The notes under the pieces: model-generated
Told to the model about the DNA's origin: nothing
What the model saw: the letters and a program-made list of their open reading frames with translations, nothing else
Databases searched by the model: none
Assembly (NCBI RefSeq): GCF_005503535.1
Contig: NZ_SCNN01000007.1
Coordinates: 1 to 64,000 of the forward strand
Reading direction: 5' to 3'
Length of the DNA stretch: 64,000 bases
Origin: Mesorhizobium comanense
Lineage (GTDB): Bacteria; Pseudomonadota; Alphaproteobacteria; Rhizobiales; Rhizobiaceae
Made by a program: the position numbers and the translations under genes
Part shown: positions 17,459-24,898 of the stretch, one piece after another
Layout of the letters: each line of letters begins with the position of its first letter
How positions within the stretch are numbered: position 1 is the stretch's first letter

Positions 17459-18493
17459 CTACAGATCTCCTTGCCTTGCCGTCTCCTCGTCGCGAGGATG
17501 CAGCTTGCGATCGAGCGTAATGGCGCCGAGAAGCACCACACTCTTGACGATGTTCTGGACGTCGCCCTGCACATCCAGCAGGATCATGGCGTTGAGCAGC
17601 GTGCCGATGAGCGCCGTTCCGGCAAGCACGCTGGCAATGGAGCCGCGACCGCCGCTGAGGCTCACGCCCCCCAGCACGACGATCAGCAGCACGTCGAAGA
17701 TCAGGCTTGAACTGAACACATTGGTGTTGATCGAGGCGACCGAGCCCGCCGTGACCAGCCCGGCCAGAAAGGCAACAGCGGCCGAAAAGGCATATTGGCC
17801 AATGGTGAGCACGCGCACCGAGACGCCGGTAAGCCTGGCAGCCTCGGCATTGTCGCCGAACGCGTAGACGAAGCGCCCGGCCGAAGTTCGCGACAGGATG
17901 AAATGACCAACCAGCGCGACCGCCGCGAAGATAACCAGCGGCACCGGAATGCCCAGCACTTCACCCTGTCCCAGAGCGAGCAGGAACGGCTGGTTGTCGG
18001 GCGCATAGGTGATGATGCCGTCGAGCATCAGCCACCTGCCGATGCCATAGACCAGGGTTCCGGAGGCCAGGGTGGTGAACAGGGCCGGAATGCCGATGAT
18101 GGAAATGGCGAAGCCGTTGAAGGCGCCGATCGCGACAGCCATTCCGAGGCCCATGGCGATGCCCGCGGCGAGTCCATAGCCAAGCCCGATCAGCTTAAGC
18201 GACCAGGCGGCGCAGATGGCAAGCACCGCGACCTGCGACAGGTCGAGGCCGCGCCCGATCACGACGACAGTCATGCCGACGCCGAGAATGCCCAATACCG
18301 AGACACTGCGGGCCAGTGTCGAAATGTTCGGCAAGGTCGCGAAGCCGTTGACGAACAGCGCGCACGCCAGGAAGATCACGACCGTCGTGGCCAAGACCAG
18401 CGTTTCCTGGCTCAGAGTGCCGAGGCCGAATTTTCCCTCGCTCATCTTCACGGCGGCGCTTCCCCCATCCTTTATCGCGACTGCGTCTGCCAT
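17459..18493 (-). CDS. CUT2 ABC importer permease (unfused partner)
   Basis: The 344-residue RbsC-type membrane protein has the loop GMTVVVIGRGLDLSQVAVLAI, the late motif LSGGRGSIASVLAGTALIG and several hydrophobic helices. The frame opens further upstream with a TTG at 18511. I chose the ATG at 18493 (MADAVAIKDGG), which has a GGGGAC upstream, but the TTG is not excluded. It is the first transport gene after the E2 gene (39-base gap) and probably pairs with the permease half of the fusion 14170-16302 to make an asymmetric channel. Confidence 0.9.
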   Translation of the reverse strand: MADAVAIKDGGSAAVKMSEGKFGLGTLSQETLVLATTVVIFLACALFVNGFATLPNISTLARSVSVLGILGVGMTVVVIGRGLDLSQVAVLAICAAWSLKLIGLGYGLAAGIAMGLGMAVAIGAFNGFAISIIGIPALFTTLASGTLVYGIGRWLMLDGIITYAPDNQPFLLALGQGEVLGIPVPLVIFAAVALVGHFILSRTSAGRFVYAFGDNAEAARLTGVSVRVLTIGQYAFSAAVAFLAGLVTAGSVASINTNVFSSSLIFDVLLIVVLGGVSLSGGRGSIASVLAGTALIGTLLNAMILLDVQGDVQNIVKSVVLLGAITLDRKLHPRDEETARQGDL

Positions 18494-18532
18494 CGGCCCG
18501 GTCCCCGTCAAGCGCTGAATGTCTTTCGATCC

Positions 18533-19852
18533 TTAAACCAGCATCGTCATCGGCTGCTCCATCAGCGCCTTGAACGCCGACAGCAGTTCGGCGCCTGCTG
18601 CTCCGTCGATCGCCCGGTGATCGACGGACAGCGTTGCCGTCACCAGTGTCCGGACCTCGGGCTTGCCGTCCCTGGCGACGACCCGCTGCTCCGACGCTCC
18701 TATCGCCAGGATAGATGCCTGGGGCGGATTGATGATAGCAGCGAAGTCGCGAACGCCGTGCATCCCGAGATTTGAAACGCTGGCTGTGCCGCCCTGGTAT
18801 TCGTCTGGCCGAAGAAAGCGTGTCCTGGCGCGTGCCGCCAGTTCCTTCATCTCGTTCGATATCACCGCGAGCGTCTTCGTCTCGGCCTTGCGCACGATCG
18901 GCGTCATCAGTCCTCCGGGAATAGCGACAGCGACGCCGATATCGGCGTGGCGATGGCGCAGCAAGGCACTTTCCGTGAAGGAGACATTGGCATCGGGCAC
19001 CCGATGCAGCGCCAGCGCCAGCGCCCGGATCACGAAGTCATTGATGGAGAGTTTGTAGGCGCGCGTGCCGTCGCGCAGCTTCGGTGCCGCGTCGTTGAAC
19101 TGTCCCCGCAGGGCGATCAGCGCATCGATCTCGCAATCGGCCGTCAGGTAGAAGTGCGGGACCGTACGCTTGGACTCGGACAGCCGGCGCGCGATGGTGA
19201 GACGCATCGCATCATGCGCGACCTCCTCGAAGCTGCCGGGCTCGAACAGGGCCTTCATGCCGGTGCCGGCTTCGGTCGGTGCCTGCGCCGGAATTGCCGG
19301 AGAAGGCGCGGCCGGAGCACCGGCCGGCGATGGCTTGCCGGTTGCTTCGGCCCTGGCGGCGGCCGCCAGTGCATCGATGGCCCGCGTGACATCGCGCTCG
19401 ACGATCCGGCCATGCGGACCGCTGCCTGTGATGCCTGACGCGTCGATGCCGGCTTGGGCCATCAATCTGCGCGCGATCGGCGAAGCGAAAACGCGGCCGT
19501 CCCGGGCGTCGGAAGCGCTCGTGCTGGAAGCCGGCGCCGGCTCGGGCAGCACGATCGGCAACGACGGTTCGTCGGGAACCGCCGGCGCTGTCGCGGGCGC
19601 CACCGTCTCGCCGTCGGCGGCGAGCACGCCGATCATGCGGTTGACGGGAACGTCGACCGAACCGGCGGGGATGGCGATGCTGACCAGCACGCCGTCAACC
19701 GCGGCCTCCACTTCCATGGTCGCCTTGTCGGTCTCGATCTCCGCCAGAACGTCGCCGGCGCGCACCGGATCACCGACCGCCTTCAGCCACTGGATCAGGT
19801 TTCCCTTCTCCATGGTGGGTGACAGCGCTGGCATGAGGATGTCTATTGGCAT
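18533..19852 (-). CDS. 2-oxoacid dehydrogenase complex E2 (dihydrolipoyl acyltransferase)
   Basis: The 439-residue E2 core has three domains: an N-terminal lipoyl domain (about 1-78; lipoyl lysine K43 in ETDKATMEVEA), a peripheral-subunit-binding domain (about 121-155; VFASPIARRLMAQAG, then GSGPHGRIVERDV), and a catalytic acyltransferase domain (about 208-439) with the active-site motif DHRAIDG (H412). Long Ala/Pro linkers separate them. The start chosen is the ATG at 19852 (MPIDILMPALSPTME); a TTG at 19882 is also open. It follows the fused E1 gene by 32 bases. No E3 (dihydrolipoamide dehydrogenase) gene is in the window, so E3 would come from elsewhere. Pyruvate, acetoin and branched-chain oxoacids are all possible substrates. 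Confidence 0.93.
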   Translation of the reverse strand: MPIDILMPALSPTMEKGNLIQWLKAVGDPVRAGDVLAEIETDKATMEVEAAVDGVLVSIAIPAGSVDVPVNRMIGVLAADGETVAPATAPAVPDEPSLPIVLPEPAPASSTSASDARDGRVFASPIARRLMAQAGIDASGITGSGPHGRIVERDVTRAIDALAAAARAEATGKPSPAGAPAAPSPAIPAQAPTEAGTGMKALFEPGSFEEVAHDAMRLTIARRLSESKRTVPHFYLTADCEIDALIALRGQFNDAAPKLRDGTRAYKLSINDFVIRALALALHRVPDANVSFTESALLRHRHADIGVAVAIPGGLMTPIVRKAETKTLAVISNEMKELAARARTRFLRPDEYQGGTASVSNLGMHGVRDFAAIINPPQASILAIGASEQRVVARDGKPEVRTLVTATLSVDHRAIDGAAGAELLSAFKALMEQPMTMLV

Positions 19853-19884
19853 CGCGGTTCGGGTTCCAGGGCGCCGGTCCAATT

Positions 19885-21993
19885 TCAGCGGTAGCAGACG
19901 CGGCGAACCGCATCGGCGATGGCATTCTGGTTGGGGATCACTGCCCGTTCCAGCTTGTCGTTATAGGGCATGGGCACCTCCATCGCGCCGAGCCGTTCGA
20001 CGGGGGCGTCGAGCCAGTCGAAGGCGCGTTCATTGATCTGCGCGGCGATCTCGCCACCCAGGCCGCCGGTGCGCCACGCCTCGTGAACGACAACGCAGCG
20101 ATGCGTCTTCTTCACGCTGCGGATGAAGCAATCCATGTCCAGCGGCCGCAGCGTGCGCGGGTCGATGACCTCGACGGAAATGTTTTCACGCGCCAGCATG
20201 TCGGCGGCCTGCAGCGCGCGCTCCACCATGACCTGGGTGGCGATGACGGTGACGTCGGTCCCCTCGCGCTTGACGTCGGCCTTGCCGAGAGGAATTTCGT
20301 ATGGCGTTTCCGGCACCGGCGCGGCCTGGCCGAGATAGAGCATCTTGTGCTCCAGGAACATGACCGGGTTGTCGTCGCGGATCGACGCGATCAGCAGCCC
20401 TTTCGCATCGTATGGTGTCGAAGGCGCCACCACCACCAGGCCGGGTACATGCGCGAACCATGCTTCGAGAGACTGCGAGTGCTGGGCCGCCAGCCGAATG
20501 CCGCCGCCTTGCGGCCCGCGGAACACCACCGGCACGGTCGGTGAACCGCCAAGCATGTAGCGCAGCTTCGCCGCCTGGTTGACTATCATGTCCATCATGA
20601 AGGTGACGAAGTCGAAGATCTGGATCTCGGCGATCGGGCGGCGTCCGCAGACGGCCGATCCGACGGCGGCGCCGGCGATACCCATCTCGGAGATCGGAGT
20701 GTTCATGAGGCGGTCCTTGCCGAAACGCTGAAACAGGCCACGCGTCACGCCAAACGTGCCGCCGATCGGCCCGACATCCTCGCCGATGACGAAAACCCGC
20801 TCGTCGCGCTCCATCTCCTGCGCCATCGCTTCCTTGAGCGCCTCCAGATAGGTCAGTTCCCGCGTGCCGGGCGCGGGCTCGACCACGCCGGTCGACTTGA
20901 AGGGAGCGGAGACGGCCGGCGCCAGGCTCTCGAGGTCCGGCTCAGGCGAATTCCTGGCGAATTCGACGGCGCGCTCGATCTCGGCATCCGTCTCGGCGAC
21001 AAGCGCCTCGTATTCGTCGTCGGTGAGCGCGCCACGCTCCATCATCATCGAAACACAGCGGTTGATCGGATCCATGGCCTTCCAGCGCTCGACCTCCTCA
21101 TCCTCGCGGTAGCCGGGCAGATTGGCGCGCATGGAGTGATCGCCATGGCGATAGGTGATGGCCTCGATCAGCGTCGGGCCTTCACCGGCGCGAGCCCGCG
21201 CGATGGCCTCGTCGACCGCCGCATAGACGGCGACGACATCGTTGCCGTCAATGGTTTCGCCAGGCACGCCGTAACCCGCGGCGCGCGCCGAGACCGATCC
21301 GCCCGCGGTCGATTCCAGGAAGGACGTCGACAGGCCGTACTGATTGTTCTCGCACAGGAAGACGATCGGCAATTTCCAGATCGCCGCCATGTTCAGCGCC
21401 TCGTGGAAGATGCCTTCGTTGGCGCCACCGTCGCCGAAGATCGCCACGCCCGCGTCCGTCGACATGCGCTGCTTGGCGGCCAGCGCCGCGCCGATGCCGA
21501 GGCCCATCGAAGCGCCGACAATGCCGTTGGCGCCGATGATGTTGAGGCCGATATCGGCGACGTGCATGGACCCGCCGAGACCGCCACAAATGCCGTCCTT
21601 GCGGCCGAGCAGCTCCGCCATCATGCGCGAGACATCGGCGCCCTTGGCGATACAATGCCCGTGGCCGCGATGATGGGTGGCTATGAAGTCGCTGCGCAGC
21701 AAGGGATAGCCCGCACCCGCCGCCACGGCTTCCTGGCCGACAGACGAATGGGCCGTGCCCTTGACCAGCCCGCTATGGAACAATTCGGTGGTGCGCGTCT
21801 CGAAGGCGCGGATCACAAGCATCGTCCTGAGCAGTTGTTTCAGTTCCGCGGCATCGAGCTTGGGCGCATTGCGGGTCGCCAGCCGATGAGGGGACCCGCC
21901 ATTGGCGATGATTGCGGCGGCGACCGCGTCGCCGCTGGTTTTTGGCGCGCCGCGCGTCGAACGGGCCGCGCGGGCCAAGCCGGAATTTTTCAT
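19885..21993 (-). CDS. Fused E1 alpha-beta subunit of a thiamine-diphosphate 2-oxoacid or acetoin dehydrogenase
   Basis: One 702-residue polypeptide carries an E1-alpha domain (about 45-365), with the thiamine diphosphate motif running from GDG (187-189) to NN (216-217). An E1-beta domain follows (about 375-702; start ELTYLEALKEAMAQEMERDERVFVIGEDVG). Pyruvate and acetoin dehydrogenases of this class normally have separate alpha and beta chains of about 330 residues each, so this is a fusion with a short linker. The ATG at 21993 is chosen; the frame opens upstream to 22047 but without protein-like sequence. The gene heads the long minus-strand set that continues with E2 and a CUT2 importer, suggesting the imported compound is broken down to a 2-oxoacid or acetoin-like product. 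Confidence 0.92.
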   Translation of the reverse strand: MKNSGLARAARSTRGAPKTSGDAVAAAIIANGGSPHRLATRNAPKLDAAELKQLLRTMLVIRAFETRTTELFHSGLVKGTAHSSVGQEAVAAGAGYPLLRSDFIATHHRGHGHCIAKGADVSRMMAELLGRKDGICGGLGGSMHVADIGLNIIGANGIVGASMGLGIGAALAAKQRMSTDAGVAIFGDGGANEGIFHEALNMAAIWKLPIVFLCENNQYGLSTSFLESTAGGSVSARAAGYGVPGETIDGNDVVAVYAAVDEAIARARAGEGPTLIEAITYRHGDHSMRANLPGYREDEEVERWKAMDPINRCVSMMMERGALTDDEYEALVAETDAEIERAVEFARNSPEPDLESLAPAVSAPFKSTGVVEPAPGTRELTYLEALKEAMAQEMERDERVFVIGEDVGPIGGTFGVTRGLFQRFGKDRLMNTPISEMGIAGAAVGSAVCGRRPIAEIQIFDFVTFMMDMIVNQAAKLRYMLGGSPTVPVVFRGPQGGGIRLAAQHSQSLEAWFAHVPGLVVVAPSTPYDAKGLLIASIRDDNPVMFLEHKMLYLGQAAPVPETPYEIPLGKADVKREGTDVTVIATQVMVERALQAADMLARENISVEVIDPRTLRPLDMDCFIRSVKKTHRCVVVHEAWRTGGLGGEIAAQINERAFDWLDAPVERLGAMEVPMPYNDKLERAVIPNQNAIADAVRRVCYR

Positions 21994-22404
21994 CGTGTCC
22001 CATCCATTGCCGGTCCCTCCGCCGCGTTGCTGGCGACGGAATACCAAGATGCCGGTGTGCTGGTCGTTCTTCCCATTGACGTCACTCTTGGGACGCCTTG
22101 AGTGAAGACTTCCATGATCCCGATCTCAAAACAAACACAAAGTACCTATGGGAGAAATGCGTTTTGGTTATGGGTCACCGCAACACGCAGACGAACGTGC
22201 ACCGCCCTGCGGACAGGGCGATGCACGTGTGCTCCGAGGGCCGCGACGCGACCCTTTTCAAGGGCGCATCACAGCTGTCGGTCAGGACGGAAGGACCAGA
22301 ATTTCAATGGCTGCGCGAGCGGAAGGCCGCGATGCAAACGGATGCGCGGGCGCGCAACGACATGGCCGGCATTGTACGCCGAACGAAGACCGCCGGCGGG
22401 GCCT
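21994..22404. other. Intergenic region with probable promoter of the E1/E2/importer operon
   Basis: No convincing gene was found in these 411 bases. An open frame on the plus strand (about 22098-22421) has no recognisable domain. The stretch should contain the promoter for the leftward operon starting at 21993. It includes TTTGGTTATGG at 22163-22173, an 11-base match to the promoter region of the LysR gene at 23815, and it is more AT-rich around 22110-22175 than its surroundings. Confidence 0.5.
22163..22173. promoter_or_regulatory. Candidate LysR site shared with the 23.77 kb promoter
   Basis: TTTGGTTATGG here is identical to 23771-23781 in the SDR/LysR divergent promoter. It lies about 170 bases upstream of the E1 fusion start, in the same orientation relative to the minus-strand gene as the other copy relative to the SDR gene. 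This suggests one LysR protein acts at both promoters. Confidence 0.4.
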
Positions 22405-22854
22405 CTACACCCGTTCGATAAGCTCGACCGTCACCTTGTCGGGAGTCGTCAGATAGGAGACGCGCACGCCCGCATTGGGGCCGCCGCGCTTGTTGACATA
22501 GGGCGGCGAGATCGCCACCGCGCCATAGAGCGCCAGATGGGCTATGGCGCCGTCCAGGTCGGTCACATCGAACGCGATGTGGGCGAAGCCGACGTCGCAA
22601 GGCCTCGCCTCGACCACCCTTCGATCGTCGGGACCGGTGTATTCGATCAGCTCGACCGTATGGTCCGGACGCCGGAGATAGGCGATCTCGACCTTGGCTC
22701 CCGCGACGCCTGTGATGGTCTGGATCGAGGCGGGATCGCGGCCCGCGCGCGAGGTCAGTTCGAAACCCAGTCCGTCGCGGAACAGAGCTATCGCCCGGTC
22801 GAGGCTTCCGACGGTGAAGCTGGTGTGGTTGGTCGCGCTGATGGTGTTGTGCAT
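22405..22854 (-). CDS. VOC (glyoxalase/dioxygenase fold) family protein
   Basis: The 149-residue protein has two paired beta-alpha-beta-beta-beta modules. Probable metal ligands are the His in TNHTSFTV (about residue 10), the Glu in VELIEY, the His in FAHIAFDV (about 92) and the final Glu in VELIERV. The family includes lactoylglutathione lyases, epimerases and extradiol dioxygenases, and sequence alone does not choose between them. It is encoded 32 bases downstream of an SDR gene on the same strand, so the two form an operon divergent from a LysR regulator. A role in the same catabolic route as the E1/E2/importer operon is suggested by the shared promoter motif. Confidence 0.83.
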   Translation of the reverse strand: MHNTISATNHTSFTVGSLDRAIALFRDGLGFELTSRAGRDPASIQTITGVAGAKVEIAYLRRPDHTVELIEYTGPDDRRVVEARPCDVGFAHIAFDVTDLDGAIAHLALYGAVAISPPYVNKRGGPNAGVRVSYLTTPDKVTVELIERV

Positions 22855-22886
22855 TTTGTATCCCTCCCCGCGCTCGCAGCTCGCGC

Positions 22887-23636
22887 CTAATAGTCGGTGC
22901 GCCCGCCGGACATATCGAAGACGGCGCCAGTGCTGAAGGATGCCTCGGGCGAAGCGACATAAGCCACCATGGCGGCGAGTTCCTGCGGCAGGCCGAACCG
23001 GCCCATCGGAATCTTGGCCAACAGCGATGCCACATAATCGGCGGGCCAGCGGTCGAATATCGCGGTCCTGATCGCCGCCGGCGTTATGCAGTTGACGGTG
23101 ACCTTGGTGTTGGCGAGCTCACGGCCGAGTGTCTTGGTGAAGCCGATGACGCCGGCCTTGGAGGTGGCGTAAGCGCTGATCAGCGGACTCGCCTCCTTGC
23201 CCGCGACCGATGCAATGTTGATGATGCGTCCGTAATTCGCCGCGATCATATGCGGAGCGACGGAACGGCAGCACAGGAAAACGCCGGTCATGTTGACGTC
23301 GATGACCCGCTGCCATTCGTCGAGCGACAGGTCCCAGACGCTGGCATGAGGGCCTGAGATGCCGGCGTTGTTGACCAGGATGGAGATGCCGCCGAAGCGC
23401 TCGAGCGTAGCGTCTCGCGCACCTTCGACCAGGCTCTGGGACGTAACATCGACCACGGCGGTATGGACGCGGTCAGGCGCCGCCAGCTCGTCGGCGGCCC
23501 GCGCCAAAGAGTCCGGCTCGCGGTCCCACAGACTCACATTGGCGCCCTCGGCCAGAAGCTGGGCAGCGATGGCCAGCCCAAGACCCTGCGAACCACCTGT
23601 CACCACGGCGGTCTGACCACCCAAACGCGCTGCCAT
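22887..23636 (-). CDS. Short-chain dehydrogenase/reductase (SDR)
   Basis: The 249-residue classical SDR has TGGSQGLG (about residues 14-21), NNAGISG, the catalytic Ser in IINIASVAG, and YATSKAG with the Tyr/Lys pair. The ATG at 23636 is chosen because GGGGAGGATTC precedes it directly; an upstream extension to 23762 lacks a ribosome site and protein character. It leads a two-gene operon with the VOC protein and is divergent from the LysR gene at 23815. It probably oxidises a hydroxyl group of the catabolic substrate. Substrate and cofactor preference are not visible. Confidence 0.91.
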   Translation of the reverse strand: MAARLGGQTAVVTGGSQGLGLAIAAQLLAEGANVSLWDREPDSLARAADELAAPDRVHTAVVDVTSQSLVEGARDATLERFGGISILVNNAGISGPHASVWDLSLDEWQRVIDVNMTGVFLCCRSVAPHMIAANYGRIINIASVAGKEASPLISAYATSKAGVIGFTKTLGRELANTKVTVNCITPAAIRTAIFDRWPADYVASLLAKIPMGRFGLPQELAAMVAYVASPEASFSTGAVFDMSGGRTDY

Positions 23637-23748
23637 GAATCCTCCCCAGGCATCCCGCCGTTTTTTCGGAAGTCGTCTTGTCCGTGGCGGGTTGTTCAAT
23701 CTGCTTGAAGCCAGTAGTAGCGCGTGCCAGACATCAACACTAAGACAA

Positions 23749-23784
23749 AAGCCAAATTGCAACCATTAGATTTGGTTATGGCTT
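23749..23784. promoter_or_regulatory. Nested inverted repeats in the SDR/LysR divergent promoter
   Basis: Three nested pairs share one centre region: AAGCCA (23749-23754) with TGGCTT (23779-23784), CCAAAT (23752-23757) with ATTTGG (23770-23775), and AACCA (23761-23765) with TGGTT (23773-23777). LysR-type regulators bind interrupted dyads of this kind between divergent genes. Part of the site (TTTGGTTATGG) recurs at 22163-22173. Confidence 0.5.
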
Positions 23785-23814
23785 GTTTCGCGTGCGGCGG
23801 CGGGAGGAAAACGG

Positions 23815-24771
23815 ATGGATGTCAGGCAGCTCGAATATTTCATGCATGTGGCGAACACGCTGAACATCACGCACGCGGCGATGCGGGCGCATGTGTCGCA
23901 ACCGGCGCTGAGCCGTCAGATCCGGCTCCTCGAGCAGGAGCTCGGCACCAAACTCTTCAAGCGCAAGGCGCGCGGCGTGGTGCTGACCGAGACGGGGCAG
24001 CGGCTGGTCGACCGGACCAGGGTGCTGCTTGCCAATGTCGGCCGCATGAAGAGCGAAATCATGTCTTCGACCGACGAGCCGGTGGGTACGGTGAGGCTGG
24101 CGGCCTCGAACTCGCTGAGCGGCCTGCTCACGTCCCGGGTGGTCGCGCGGTTCCGCCGTACCTATCCGCAGGTTTCGGTGCACGTGACCGAGAACACCTC
24201 CATGATCGTGCGGGAATCCATCGCCAATGACGGGGCGGACGTGGCCTTGTTGTCGGACCGGGAATCCTTCACCACGCTGACCAAGATGCCGCTGGTGACA
24301 GAGAGCCTGCTGCTGATCGCGCCGCTAGAAGTGGGACTTGAACTGTCGCGTCCGGTTTCGGCCAAATCACTCACTGGCCATAACCTCATCCTGACGCCAT
24401 TCCCGAACGGGCTGCGCCGCGCCGTCGATGAAATCCTGGTCAGGGCGGGCCGCGTCGCCGAACCGAAACTCGAGGTCGACACGAACTCGCTAATGACCAG
24501 CCTGACCAAGTATGGCACCGGCTATTGCGTGCTTCCCTATAGCGGGGTCCATGAGCTTCTGGTGCGCAAGGAAGTCTCGGCGGCGCCGATCCGCAATGTC
24601 CGATGGGGCTGGGTGACCGCCGTGTCACGAGAACGCGCAATGTCTACGGCCACGAAGAAGCTGATAGAAATGATCGCCGAGGAAGCCCGGATCCTGACCA
24701 GCAACGGCACCTGGAAAACCGCAACGCTGGACCTGGCCCCGAATACTCTGAAACATCCTGGGCTGGACTGA
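23815..24771 (+). CDS. LysR-type transcriptional regulator
   Basis: The 318-residue regulator has an N-terminal winged helix (about residues 1-60; VRQLEYFMHVANTLNITHAAMRAHVSQPALSRQIRLLEQELGTKLF split here, numbering from MDVRQL) and a C-terminal periplasmic-binding-like effector domain (about 90-300). The start is the ATG at 23815 behind GGGAGGAAA. It is divergent from the SDR-VOC operon and very likely controls it. The dyad at 23749-23784 is the candidate operator, and a partial copy upstream of the E1 fusion suggests a wider regulon. The effector is unknown. Confidence 0.93.
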   Translation: MDVRQLEYFMHVANTLNITHAAMRAHVSQPALSRQIRLLEQELGTKLFKRKARGVVLTETGQRLVDRTRVLLANVGRMKSEIMSSTDEPVGTVRLAASNSLSGLLTSRVVARFRRTYPQVSVHVTENTSMIVRESIANDGADVALLSDRESFTTLTKMPLVTESLLLIAPLEVGLELSRPVSAKSLTGHNLILTPFPNGLRRAVDEILVRAGRVAEPKLEVDTNSLMTSLTKYGTGYCVLPYSGVHELLVRKEVSAAPIRNVRWGWVTAVSRERAMSTATKKLIEMIAEEARILTSNGTWKTATLDLAPNTLKHPGLD

Positions 24772-24898
24772 TACCGGCCTGCTCGTTCTTGCGCCGTCTG
24801 TGTGGCCGGACCATTGAGGCCGTGGCGTACAGCCGAAACGGAGCGCGACAGTCCCGGCGACGGGCCAACAATCCATGCCACAGGCTGCAAGACCGTTT

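Noticed and set aside
22098..22421. Open frame of about 107 codons in the gap before the E1 fusion.
   Set aside because: No recognisable domain, and the region is needed for the promoter of the leftward operon. It might be a gene remnant but nothing supports that.
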